Positions 6,811 through 14,914 of a DNA stretch of 20,887 bases are shown in pieces. Position 1 is the stretch's first letter. Each line of letters starts with the position of its first letter. Under the pieces are notes generated by a model. The model saw nothing but the letters and a program-made list of their open reading frames with translations. It was not told the DNA's origin and did not search any database. Location of the stretch: assembly GCA_030054275.1 (NCBI GenBank), contig JASGCF010000017.1:1-20887 (forward strand), read 5' to 3'. The DNA comes from Limnohabitans sp. Lineage in GTDB: Bacteria > Planctomycetota > Phycisphaerae > Phycisphaerales > SM1A02. A program made the translations under genes and the position numbers.

Positions 6811-8163
6811 CTAGCGGTGTTTGCGCGCCGTTCGCGTCACAAGCGCATTTGCTGTCGAAGCGTTTGCGCCTTCGAAGAGTTCATTCGCTGCATTCCAAAC
6901 AAGCGGTTGACGCAATGCATATCCAATGTTCGCAAGTTGACATACCGTCGCAGTGCGATGCCCAGTTTCTGCAGTGCAGATGGGATCGCGACCTTCGCGA
7001 ATCGCACTCAGAAAATCTGCGGCGTGTGAACTGTTGCGTGGAAGTCGCAACTCATTGCCTGTTGGTTCGGCGAGAATCTCGGGTGCATCCGGCGCAGTGC
7101 GATCGCTACTTCGGTAGGCACGCAAATGTCCTCGCGAGACTTCAATGGTGCCTTCATCACCGATGAATGTGCAATCGGTCGGTCCGCCGTGGATCATTTC
7201 GACGCCGTTCGGGTACACGAAGCGCAGGCCGGTCACAGCGCCATCGGGCGGCGGCACAACTTCGCGCGGGCCGCTCGCATCCATGTTCAGCGCCCACTGC
7301 GCGATATCGAAGTGATGTGCGCCCATATCTGCAAGTCCGCCGTTGGCGTATTCGCGATAGTTCCGCCCGGCTGGATAGTTGCGATGTACACCAATCGGAC
7401 AAAGCACGCTCGAAAATCCGCGCTCCGGAGCTTGTCCAAGCCAGCCATCCCAGTCAATTCCAGGCGGTAGTGCTTCATCTGGCAAATCGCACGACTTGGG
7501 CGGCGCGCCAACCCCAATCGTGATTCGTGTGACGCGACCAATGCGGCCATTTCGCACGGCTTCTGCAGCACGCACGAACATGTGGCCATACTCAGAGCGC
7601 TGCTGCGAACCCACCTGAAAACGCACTCCGCCCGCGCGCGCAGCGCTGGCGATGGCGCGTCCCTCCGCGATCGTCAGTGACAGCGGCTTTTCGCAGTAAA
7701 CATGCTTTCCAGCAAGCGACGCTGCAATCGCGGGTTCAGCGTGCCACGCGTCGTGCGTTGTCACAATCACCGCATCAACTGCCGGATCAGCAACCACATC
7801 TCGCCACGACAACGCAAGACGCGCGGATCCATTCTTGCGACGCTCTTCAATCAAGCGAACGCCTTCGGCAGCACGGGCATCAACGACATCGGCAATCGCA
7901 ACGATTTCGACATTCGGATCATCCAAGAAAAATCCGTAGATTTCGCGCGCACGAATGCCCCAGCCGACCACACCGATTTGCAATCGACCGTTCTTCAGAG
8001 GCCGTGCTAGGCGCGCATTTCGCGTCGTATTCGCCGGAAGCGAAGGTTCACTTCGTGCGCGACTTGCACCAAGTCCCACGGTCGCTGCAGCTGTGACGAG
8101 CGCAGAAGTGCGAAGAAACTCGCGGCGCGACGCGCCACCCGCTGGATGGAATGCGTGGGACAT
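6811..8163 (-). CDS. Tat-exported Gfo/Idh/MocA-family oxidoreductase
   Basis: This 450-residue protein begins with a Tat signal (SRREFLR at residues 12-18, then an Ala-rich stretch to about residue 38) without a lipobox, so it is probably a soluble periplasmic enzyme. The nucleotide-binding motif is GVVGWGIRA (64-72). The family motif HVYCEKPLSLTIAEGRA places EKP at 158-160. The C-terminal domain has GGLADMGAHHFDIAQWALNMD with the expected His/Asp residues. It closes with the W..ANELFEGA..ANAL..R..R tail common in planctomycete members. ATG 8163 has GAAGGT about 6 nt upstream. It is a distinct paralogue of the oxidoreductase at 3268-4803. Its substrate cannot be read from sequence; a sugar or glycoside is the family default. 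Confidence 0.92.
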   Translation of the reverse strand: MSHAFHPAGGASRREFLRTSALVTAAATVGLGASRARSEPSLPANTTRNARLARPLKNGRLQIGVVGWGIRAREIYGFFLDDPNVEIVAIADVVDARAAEGVRLIEERRKNGSARLALSWRDVVADPAVDAVIVTTHDAWHAEPAIAASLAGKHVYCEKPLSLTIAEGRAIASAARAGGVRFQVGSQQRSEYGHMFVRAAEAVRNGRIGRVTRITIGVGAPPKSCDLPDEALPPGIDWDGWLGQAPERGFSSVLCPIGVHRNYPAGRNYREYANGGLADMGAHHFDIAQWALNMDASGPREVVPPPDGAVTGLRFVYPNGVEMIHGGPTDCTFIGDEGTIEVSRGHLRAYRSSDRTAPDAPEILAEPTGNELRLPRNSSHAADFLSAIREGRDPICTAETGHRTATVCQLANIGYALRQPLVWNAANELFEGANASTANALVTRTARKHR

Positions 8164-8189
8164 CTGCGTACCTTCGCAAGAATCACGAA

Positions 8190-8206
8190 GTGTCGCAACC
8201 CGACAC
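8190..8206. other. Inverted repeat upstream of the second oxidoreductase
   Basis: GTGTCG (8190-8195) and CGACAC (8201-8206) form a 6-bp perfect stem with a 5-nt loop. It lies 27 bp upstream of the oxidoreductase start, between two minus-strand genes. It could be an operator, a 5'-leader hairpin or a weak transcription end; no T-run follows. Confidence 0.35.
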
Positions 8207-8229
8207 GTATAGACGCCCGACAGCAGAAC

Positions 8230-8245
8230 TCGCTCCGACGAGCGA
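8230..8245 (-). terminator. Possible weak terminator hairpin after the beta-helix/dockerin gene
   Basis: TCGCTC (8230-8235) and GAGCGA (8240-8245) form a 6-bp stem with a 4-nt loop, 5 nt past the stop codon on the minus strand. The following bases (GTTCTGCTGT) are only mildly T-rich, so efficient Rho-independent termination is doubtful. Confidence 0.35.
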
Positions 8246-8250
8246 CGCGA

Positions 8251-10191
8251 TCAACTTGGCTGCGTTCCCCATGCGCCAAGCACAATCGATAGATCGCCGC
8301 TTCCCACGCTTCCATCGCCATCAATATCGCCGAGTGTTGTGTTTGCTGTTGTCCATGCGAAAAGAAGTGTGGAAAGATCAAGCGTATTCACAATGCCATC
8401 AAGATTGAGATCACCGCCTGCTCGTTCGCAGCGATCCAGTTTGCCGTCGTGATCGGTGTCTGCGCCTTGTTCTTCGAGTTCATCAAGATCGCAAATGCCA
8501 TTGAGATCGCAGTCTTTGCCCTGTTCGACGGTCGTTGCAATGCTGACGGCGCCAATCGTGTGTGTGGGTCGATTGCCACAAAGGCGATCGATATCAATGG
8601 CAGTCGCAACGCCGCCAATCGCGTCTATCGCAGCGCTTCCGGTGCCAGCAAGTGAGAACAGCACAACACCACCATGAAGTTCGGCACGCGCGAGGTTCGC
8701 GATCGTTCCACCGACGGTGGTTGCTTCGTTTGCGATGAAGTCACAGTTTTGAAAGCGTACAACTTCGTGACCGAGTGTCGACGAGATGGAGACTGCACCG
8801 CCGATATCGGCGCGATTTTCCGCGAATGTACACGCATCGAATGTTGCGCTACTTCGTTCAATTCGCACCGCGCCGCCGTTGGAACTTGCGAAATTCTCTT
8901 CAAAGACGCACGCGCGAATCGTCGGACTTGTATCCACGATCAACATGCCAGCGCCAACCGCAGCGTTTCCACGACGAATCGTGAACCCTTCGATCAGCGG
9001 GAATCCCGCTCGGGTCGGCGCGGATACCGCGGAAATTGCCACGCAGCGCGTCGAAGAGGATCCATCGATCACGGTACTCGCGCGATTGCCAAGTGCTCGA
9101 ATCGCAATGGTGCGATCGACCAGCGCGATCGAACTCCAAGTGCCTTCGCCAACAAGCACCGTGGCGCCATCGGGCGCAGCGTCGATCGCAGCCTGTATCG
9201 AACCAAATCCACTTCCTCCAACGATCCACTCGCCAGCGCAGTCGTCAGGAATGCCGTTTTGATCGAGGTCTGTCGTTCCCGCGGCGATCTCACATGCATC
9301 GCCGACGCCATCTCCGTCACAGTCGCGCTGTTCCACATTGGCGATCGAGGGACAATTGTCGCCCTCTTCAAGCGCGTAACCTTCCGGCTGTGTGCATGCT
9401 TCGGTGACGCCGTCGGGCGCGTTTCCAAGCCCATCACCATCAAGATCGCGATACCACTTTGTTTGTACGCACGATTCGAGCGTGAATGCCGCGTCAGAGA
9501 ACTGCACAGCGCCGCCAGCGCCGTTGTTCCACGCAACACGAAGCGTGCACGATCGCGCTGCGTGCCCGAGAGAAAGCACAAACTGCGCAACCCGCACCGA
9601 GAATGGAAAGTTCCCAGCTTGACCCACGCGTCCTTGCAGATTTGGTGGCGACGCGTTGTACCAACCGATGACGCCATTCGAGACAAGGTCTGGTCGTGAC
9701 CAACCACGCGCATCTCCGCTGTGCGCGCCGCTTCCGCCAGAACTCCACGATGGATCTGCAGTCGAAGTACTGGAACTTCCCGTTGCAGCACCGATCGATA
9801 GAAAACTGTCATACGGGCGATTCGCAGATGGCGAGCCCACAAGCGCTGGTGACCAAGTGCCGAAGTTTTGCGACAACACACCCGACGCGTCATCGTTGTT
9901 GTCTTTGTGCCAAAATCCTGCATGAGCGTCGCCTGTCTCGGACGCGATGCTGAAGTTGTAGACATTCAGAATGGTGTCTGTTGCGCCATCAAAGTGTGCG
10001 TAGATCTCGTATCGCACTAGATTTTGGCCCGACGACTCAACGGTTGTCGCGAGCACGCTGTACTCAAGGAAGTCTGCACGCGCGGCTTGCGAGAATGCAT
10101 GAAGCGCACTTGTGATGCACGCAAGACCGACACCTGCGATGACGGCTCGACATCGCGAAGATTGCCACACATCACTCCGGCGCGATCCCAT
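8251..10191 (-). CDS. Secreted TSP3-repeat, parallel beta-helix protein with C-terminal dockerin-like module
   Basis: The product is 646 residues from the chosen ATG 10191, which puts a Sec signal peptide at the N-terminus (cleavage near ARA-DF). An N-terminal beta-rich domain (about 40-240) follows. Next come calcium-binding thrombospondin type 3-like repeats (about 247-318, DLDGDGLGN, DCDGDGVGDAC, DLDQNGIPDDC). A parallel beta-helix (about 328-525) starts GSIQAAIDAAPDGATVLVGEGTW. More Asp-rich loops (DCDLNGICD, DTDHDGKLDRC) precede a dockerin-like tail (about 593-643) with two Ca loops, DLNLDGIVNTLDLS and DIDGDGSVGSGDLS. It is probably a surface or secreted protein; no catalytic residues are evident. 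Starts at 10254 and 10290 are possible; none has a strong ribosome binding site. Confidence 0.85.
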   Translation of the reverse strand: MGSRRSDVWQSSRCRAVIAGVGLACITSALHAFSQAARADFLEYSVLATTVESSGQNLVRYEIYAHFDGATDTILNVYNFSIASETGDAHAGFWHKDNNDDASGVLSQNFGTWSPALVGSPSANRPYDSFLSIGAATGSSSTSTADPSWSSGGSGAHSGDARGWSRPDLVSNGVIGWYNASPPNLQGRVGQAGNFPFSVRVAQFVLSLGHAARSCTLRVAWNNGAGGAVQFSDAAFTLESCVQTKWYRDLDGDGLGNAPDGVTEACTQPEGYALEEGDNCPSIANVEQRDCDGDGVGDACEIAAGTTDLDQNGIPDDCAGEWIVGGSGFGSIQAAIDAAPDGATVLVGEGTWSSIALVDRTIAIRALGNRASTVIDGSSSTRCVAISAVSAPTRAGFPLIEGFTIRRGNAAVGAGMLIVDTSPTIRACVFEENFASSNGGAVRIERSSATFDACTFAENRADIGGAVSISSTLGHEVVRFQNCDFIANEATTVGGTIANLARAELHGGVVLFSLAGTGSAAIDAIGGVATAIDIDRLCGNRPTHTIGAVSIATTVEQGKDCDLNGICDLDELEEQGADTDHDGKLDRCERAGGDLNLDGIVNTLDLSTLLFAWTTANTTLGDIDGDGSVGSGDLSIVLGAWGTQPS

Positions 10192-10357
10192 CGAGACCGA
10201 ACGCAGTCGGCGACTGTCGGGGCTGATGAAGCTGTCGGGCACGAGGAATCGCATCGGCGGAGAGGTACAAGTCCTGCGGAAATCGGGCATTTCGCGAAAC
10301 TCGGGTGAGTTTTCCCTGCCGATTGACGCCGAGGCGTTCTGCTGTTGCCATGCTGTG

Positions 10358-11482
10358 ATGCCTCCAGTCTCTGTCGTTCATCGCCTGTGCCTGCTGATTC
10401 CGATGATCTCGCTCTTCGGGTTGACGGAACCCCCGACAGCCCACATCGTTGAGAAGCAACCGCTCTTTGATGCGTTTCCGATGGCCGACTGGGTACGCGT
10501 TGGCGGCGCTGCGAACTTTGAACTTGTGCCGCCAGCGAATGGCGGTGTTGGTCCCACGCTTGTTGGAAAGGGCCCTCTTGAGCGCAACGGGTTTCTCGCG
10601 TCGCCGCGGCCGCTCGGCGATTTCCGCTTGTCTGTCGAGGTTCGCATCGGCAGCGCAGACAACCCCGAAGGTGACAAGATGAACTCGGGCATCCAAATTC
10701 GGTCCGCCGTGATCGACGGCACGATTGCAGGATTGCAAGTTGAAATTGATCCTTCGGAGCGCGCGTGGTCGGGCGGCGTCTATCACGAGCGTGGGCGCGG
10801 CTGGCTTGCGTCACTTGAAGGAAACGACGCGGCGCGCAAGGCATTTCGGCGGGGAGCATGGAATTTGTACGAGATCGAATGTGTTGGCCCGCGCATTCGC
10901 ACCAGCGTCAATGGAGTGTCGTGCGCTGAGTGGTTTGATGGCGTTGAGTCTGGCCTTCTTGCCTTTCAAGTGCATGGTGGGCCAGCATGCGAAGTGGCCT
11001 TTCGAGCGCCTGTCCTTGAGGAACTTGGCGAACATGAGTGGCGGTTGTTCGCGTGGAAGCGCGAAGGCGAACCGGAACTCACGGAGCGCAAAGTGAGTGA
11101 AGAGACGACTGTGTACCCGTTCCTCCCAAAGTGTTCGGGTGTTCGTCTCCGAGTTGCTGCGGGCACAGCACTGCGACTTCTTGATGAACAAGGAAAGGCT
11201 GTTTTGGATACAGATCTAGAGGTCGCGCGCAAACCACTCGAGAAAGTCGACGCTGAGAAACCAAATGGTGCATCCAATGACGCTGCAGAGGAGCGCGAAG
11301 TTGGTTTCGATGAACTGCGTGTCGAGTTGTTGTGGCGTGAAGGACGCGGTGCGTTGATCGTGAACGGTGCCCGCCAGCAGAGTGTCACATTGCAGCGTGA
11401 ACCTGCGTCGATCGAGGTATCCGGCATCGGCCCACAATGGTCACCGGAACTACTCCTACCGAAACAGCCATCAACGAAGTGA
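10358..11482 (+). CDS. DUF1080-family (3-keto-disaccharide hydrolase-like) exported protein
   Basis: The 374-residue product has a hydrophobic N-terminus (about residues 6-22), a likely signal peptide. A DUF1080 jelly-roll domain (PF06439) follows at about residues 35-224. Its typical landmarks are present: DFRLSVEVRI, the MNSGIQIRS motif (108-116), GLQVEIDPSER, GGVYHERGRGWL, RGAWNLYEIECVG, VNGV, LLAFQVHGGP and VAFRAPVLEEL. The family cleaves 3-keto-glycosides made by oxidoreductases of the Gfo/Idh/MocA type, two of which are in this window. The C-terminal 150 residues (225-374) are extra and unassigned. The start was chosen for the signal peptide; there is no clear Shine-Dalgarno sequence. 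It is divergent from the beta-helix/dockerin gene with about 166 bp between starts. Confidence 0.86.
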   Translation: MPPVSVVHRLCLLIPMISLFGLTEPPTAHIVEKQPLFDAFPMADWVRVGGAANFELVPPANGGVGPTLVGKGPLERNGFLASPRPLGDFRLSVEVRIGSADNPEGDKMNSGIQIRSAVIDGTIAGLQVEIDPSERAWSGGVYHERGRGWLASLEGNDAARKAFRRGAWNLYEIECVGPRIRTSVNGVSCAEWFDGVESGLLAFQVHGGPACEVAFRAPVLEELGEHEWRLFAWKREGEPELTERKVSEETTVYPFLPKCSGVRLRVAAGTALRLLDEQGKAVLDTDLEVARKPLEKVDAEKPNGASNDAAEEREVGFDELRVELLWREGRGALIVNGARQQSVTLQREPASIEVSGIGPQWSPELLLPKQPSTK

Positions 11483-11734
11483 GTTCAAAGCAAGGAGTTC
11501 TTTCACGCCGACGCTTCCAGATTCGCGAGAACTGGTGGAGCGCTTGTGGATGCGTGGTGTGTTGGCGCAGCCACGGCTACGGACGACGAGTTGCGCGGTC
11601 GTTTCGCAGTTGATTTTCCTCCGAACACAGCATCCGCGCTCGATTTCTGCGCGCGTCCGGCTTGCTTTCGCACGCGGTCGATGAAGCGGTGATCTTCCCT
11701 GCGTCGCCACACATGCGCGATGAAGGGAGTCACG
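11483..11734. other. Intergenic region, no gene supported
   Basis: These 252 bp separate the DUF1080 gene from the HTH regulator. Short open frames exist on both strands but lack ribosome binding sites and any recognisable protein pattern. No tRNA-like fold and no T-tailed hairpin were seen. It probably holds the promoter of the regulator gene, but no clear -35/-10 pair could be picked out. Confidence 0.5.
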
Positions 11735-13159
11735 ATGTCGACAGAGTTTCAGTCACAGCACGCGCGACGAGAGAGAGCGGTCGAAACGAGCTACCAAGCC
11801 GCCAAAAACACCACCAACAAGACCGCTCATACCACGACGAGCGAGTCAGCCAACACCCGCGAGGACGCGCGGAAGGAGCGTGTCAATCGCCTGATCGCGC
11901 TCGCACGCGCCTATCGCGGCTGGTCGGTTGGGGAGTTGTCCGATGCACTCGGTCGCGAGCCGCGGCGAGTACTGGCAACCAACGGGAACCCACGGCTCGA
12001 TCTTCTCGCCCGATTGGCCCGAGCGCTCGACTGGGATCTTGGCGACATTGCCGCTGGGGTCTGGAGTGCGAACGCATCGTCCATTGATTCTGGACGGGCG
12101 AATGAAGCGACATTCGCCGAACTCGATCGTCGCGCACAGGAAGAGCACCGCAACGGCGACTTTCGCGCAATGGAACGAACAGCGCATGTGATGCGGCTCG
12201 CCGCCCGTGATGGACATGAACGCGCAACAGCGTTGAATCGCTTGGCCGGCGTACACGATGGGCTCGGACGATATGCGTTGGTGCTTGACGCTGTGCGCGA
12301 GGGGCTTGCAGAAACAGGCGTCGGGCCCGACCTCCGACTTATGCTGACTGTGAATCTGGCAAATGCGTCCTACACGCTTTGGAATATCGACGAAGCGCGT
12401 TCGATCGCAAGTTCGCTGCTTGCTGATCTTGGTGACGACACGCATGTGGGGCATCCATCACGATTGCGACGCGTTGCACATGCGTTCAGTCACGCGGTCT
12501 GCGGACATAGTGAGCGCAGATTGCTCGCCCGCGCCTGTCGCGAGCGTGATGTGCAGCAACTGGCAGCATCGTCTGCGCAGCATCTTGAGTCTGCACGCTC
12601 GCGTTTTGCGCAACTCGCCGAAGATTTCGGTGATGCGCAGTACGCAGGACTCGCAGAGATCGCGCGCGGCGGACTCCTCGAAGTGGGGGTTCTCTCTGGA
12701 ACGATCGCCGCAGACGAGGGAATCGCCGCGATTGTCAATCGACTCGATACCGTCGTCGATCTTGCGATCGTTCCCTCGTACCACCAACTCGAAGCGCTCG
12801 GATGGTGGTCGATCTTCGGGGCAAACATTGCGTTGCGAGCAGGGGACGAGCAAGCATCCCTTCGCGCGATTTCGGAGGAGGGAACCCACGATCGGGCACT
12901 TGCGATTTGCACCAATAAGGCCGCAGAAATCGCAGAAGCCGTGGACAGTTGGCCGATGCGCGAACGCGCCTTTACGCTTGAGTGGTGCAGGCGATGCGAG
13001 GGTGTTGCACAACTCGCGCGCGAGACGCGAGACAGTTTCGCTGCGTGGACGCTTGATCTTGAAGACTTGCGCATTCTCGTTGGCACGATGGCTCGCTTCC
13101 CCTTGTTTCGCCGCGTTGGTTGGCAGATCATCGATCATGCGCAGTTTGCGGTTACATGA
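11735..13159 (+). CDS. Putative HTH (XRE-like) protein with helical-repeat C-terminal region
   Basis: I do not recognise a named family. The 474-residue product starts with a polar Thr/Ser/Asn-rich stretch (1-45). A segment at about 50-110 reads as an XRE/lambda-type helix-turn-helix: LIALARAYRGWSVGELSDALGR, then PRLDLLARLARALDWDLGDI. The remaining 360 residues are almost all alpha-helical in character, with repeated Ala/Leu/Arg helices of TPR-like spacing (ATALNRLAGVHDGLGRYALVLDAVREGL, LMLTVNLANASYTLWNIDEARSIASSLL). There is no signal peptide or membrane segment, so it is cytoplasmic. ATG 11735 has AAGGGAG at 5 nt spacing. The architecture suggests a DNA-binding regulator with a ligand- or peptide-sensing helical domain; target and signal are unknown. 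The CDF gene follows 50 bp later. Confidence 0.72.
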   Translation: MSTEFQSQHARRERAVETSYQAAKNTTNKTAHTTTSESANTREDARKERVNRLIALARAYRGWSVGELSDALGREPRRVLATNGNPRLDLLARLARALDWDLGDIAAGVWSANASSIDSGRANEATFAELDRRAQEEHRNGDFRAMERTAHVMRLAARDGHERATALNRLAGVHDGLGRYALVLDAVREGLAETGVGPDLRLMLTVNLANASYTLWNIDEARSIASSLLADLGDDTHVGHPSRLRRVAHAFSHAVCGHSERRLLARACRERDVQQLAASSAQHLESARSRFAQLAEDFGDAQYAGLAEIARGGLLEVGVLSGTIAADEGIAAIVNRLDTVVDLAIVPSYHQLEALGWWSIFGANIALRAGDEQASLRAISEEGTHDRALAICTNKAAEIAEAVDSWPMRERAFTLEWCRRCEGVAQLARETRDSFAAWTLDLEDLRILVGTMARFPLFRRVGWQIIDHAQFAVT

Positions 13160-13209
13160 TCATGGCCTGCAGCGTCCACGAACTTCACCCGAGTCGATAG
13201 GCTGCCGCT

Positions 13210-14163
13210 ATGGCCACGCGCGCCGCAGATCCATTGCATTCGACCAAAGCCACGCGCGCTGCCGTGCTTGCCATTGTGGTTGGAGTGATTGGATTTGGGC
13301 TCAAACTCACGGGTTGGTTGCTCACCGATTCTGACGCAGTATTTTCTGATGCACTTGAGAGCATCGTGAACATCGTGGCATCGGTCGGTGCGTACCTCGC
13401 ACTGTTCTACGCATCGCGGCCGCCAGACGAAGAGCATCCGTATGGTCACGGACCGATCGAGTTCGTAAGTGCGCTGTTCGAAGGTGTGTTGATTGCCGTC
13501 GCGGGCGTTGTTGTGTTGGTGCAATGCTCGGAGAGTTTTACGCGTGGGCGTCCGCCCATCGAGCGCATTGATCTCGGGCTTCTCTTTGTCGCAGCAAGTG
13601 CTGTTTTGAATGGTGTCGTTGGGTATGTGCTGCTGCGCGTCGGGCGGCAAACTGGTTCCGCTGCGCTCGTTGGTGATGGTCGTCACCTTCTCACCGACCT
13701 CTGGACCACCTTCGCTGTGCTGGGAAGTTTGCTCTTGGTGCGTGTGACCGACGAGCCGCGCATTGACACCGTTGTTGCGCTGATCGTCGGTCTGGCGTTG
13801 GTCGTTGTGGGTGCGCGTTTGGCTCGCACAGGACTCTCGTCAATCTTGGGCGAGCAAGACGCAGAGGACCACCGCAAAATCGTTGCAATTCTTGAGTCGC
13901 ATCGTGCGCATGGCGACATGCAGCATCCCGCAACGATTTGCTCCTACGCATCGGTTCGCCACCGTCACCAAGGGCGTACGCATTTCATCGATATGCATCT
14001 GCGCGTCCCGCGCGATATGACCGTCGCAGAGTCTCACGACATTGCGTCGCGCATCGAGCACGAAGTCCTTGCGGCGGTGGGTGAGGGCACCGCAACAGCG
14101 CATATGGAGCCGTGCGGCGATACGGAATGCGTGCGATGTGCGTCTCGCGCGTTACGCGCGTAA
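13210..14163 (+). CDS. Cation diffusion facilitator (CDF) metal transporter
   Basis: This 317-residue inner-membrane protein should export a divalent metal (Zn, Fe, Mn, Co or Ni) by proton antiport as a dimer. It has about six membrane helices, the HPYGHG loop (76-81), and the second half of the transport site as H159xxxD163 in TM5 (DGRHLLTD). A cytoplasmic C-terminal domain contains HFIDMHLRVP. In TM2 the usual His/Asp-xxx-Asp position reads E50xxxN54 (SDALESIVN), so metal choice may differ from ZitB/YiiP. The C-terminal tail has C302, C307 and C310 (CGDTECVRC), a possible extra metal site. The ATG has only a weak upstream AGG. The 3' end overlaps the convergent rsmE by 12 bp. Confidence 0.93.
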   Translation: MATRAADPLHSTKATRAAVLAIVVGVIGFGLKLTGWLLTDSDAVFSDALESIVNIVASVGAYLALFYASRPPDEEHPYGHGPIEFVSALFEGVLIAVAGVVVLVQCSESFTRGRPPIERIDLGLLFVAASAVLNGVVGYVLLRVGRQTGSAALVGDGRHLLTDLWTTFAVLGSLLLVRVTDEPRIDTVVALIVGLALVVVGARLARTGLSSILGEQDAEDHRKIVAILESHRAHGDMQHPATICSYASVRHRHQGRTHFIDMHLRVPRDMTVAESHDIASRIEHEVLAAVGEGTATAHMEPCGDTECVRCASRALRA

Positions 14164-14874
14164 GAGCGTTGCCGCTGCGATTGCTGCGGCTTCAATCCGC
14201 ATCACGCAAGGTCCAAGCGAAACGAATGGGATGCCTTGCGCGCGTGCCTCGGTGATCTCTGTGTCATCGAAGCCGCCCTCTGGGCCGATGCACACCGTCC
14301 GCGGTTGGTTCGTGGTGAGTGTCGCAAGCCATGCGCGAATTGGCACTGCGTCGCTGGTGTGCGCGATGGCAACAGCTGCGCCTCGCGCGCGTTCGGCTGC
14401 CAGCATCTCAAAGAGAGATCCGCCTGCTGCAAGTTCCGCAGTCCATGCGCGCTTGGCGACTTTGGTTGCCTCAAGCACAATGCGATGAAAGCGTTCGGAA
14501 CGCTCGAGTTTTTCGGTGTCCACAACACTTCGCGCACAGACGATGGGCACAAAACGCGAGACTCCCGATTGCGTTGCGAGATCAAGCAAGGTCGACAATC
14601 GATCGCCCTTTGGTACGGCGAAGGCCACGGTCACTTCTGGTTCAAGTGGAGCGGCATACGAGCGATCGACAACTTCGACCAACGCGTCGCCGCGTCGCGA
14701 GCGTTCGCCAAGAAGTCGTGCGTGCGCAACCGTTCCGCGCCCGTCGAAGAGCGTCACGAGATCGCCTGCGCTCAAGCGTCGCGCGCCGAAGGCATGGCGC
14801 GCCTCCTCGCGATCGATTTCGACCGATGCGCCCGCATCGGGTACGACTTCAACATGGAGCCAGAGGTTCGACAC
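14152..14874 (-). CDS. rsmE: 16S rRNA (uracil-1498-N3)-methyltransferase RsmE
   Basis: The 240-residue product fits RsmE, the SPOUT-class enzyme that methylates N3 of U1498 in helix 44 of 16S rRNA using S-adenosylmethionine. The N-terminal PUA-like domain (about 1-70) contains HAFGARRLSAGDLVTLFDG. The SPOUT domain shows VAFAVPKGDRLSTLLDLATQSGVSRFVPI, VLEATKVAKR, the SAM-knot motif IGPEGGF (196-202) and LGPCVMRIEAAAIAAATLL. In most RsmE proteins the last motif reads LGxRxLRxETA, so Cys and Ile/Ala replace usual residues here. The start is GTG 14874 with GGAGGG about 9 nt upstream. It lies downstream of tRNA-Ala on the same strand and converges on the CDF gene. Confidence 0.93.
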   Translation of the reverse strand: MSNLWLHVEVVPDAGASVEIDREEARHAFGARRLSAGDLVTLFDGRGTVAHARLLGERSRRGDALVEVVDRSYAAPLEPEVTVAFAVPKGDRLSTLLDLATQSGVSRFVPIVCARSVVDTEKLERSERFHRIVLEATKVAKRAWTAELAAGGSLFEMLAAERARGAAVAIAHTSDAVPIRAWLATLTTNQPRTVCIGPEGGFDDTEITEARAQGIPFVSLGPCVMRIEAAAIAAATLLRA

Positions 14875-14914
14875 GAACGAGAGCCCTCCGCATCGGCGCG
14901 CAGGCGCGTTTGCT

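Noticed and set aside
8674..9699. 341-codon open frame on the plus strand
   Set aside because: It lies wholly antisense to the beta-helix/dockerin gene, is Arg/Cys-rich without domain patterns and has no ribosome binding site; a composition shadow.
9069..9965. 298-codon minus-strand frame
   Set aside because: Same strand, other frame of the beta-helix gene; the real frame has clear Ca-binding repeats.
10017..10859. 280-codon minus-strand frame across the divergent promoter region
   Set aside because: Antisense to the DUF1080 coding region, Arg/Ser/Gln-rich, no family match by eye.
11503..11733. Possible 76-codon small gene on the minus strand upstream of the HTH gene
   Set aside because: No ribosome binding site, no pattern, biased composition; not enough to call.
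12363..13334. 323-codon open frame on the plus strand
   Set aside because: Alternative frame over the HTH gene and the CDF start; Arg/Ser-rich with no recognisable domain.
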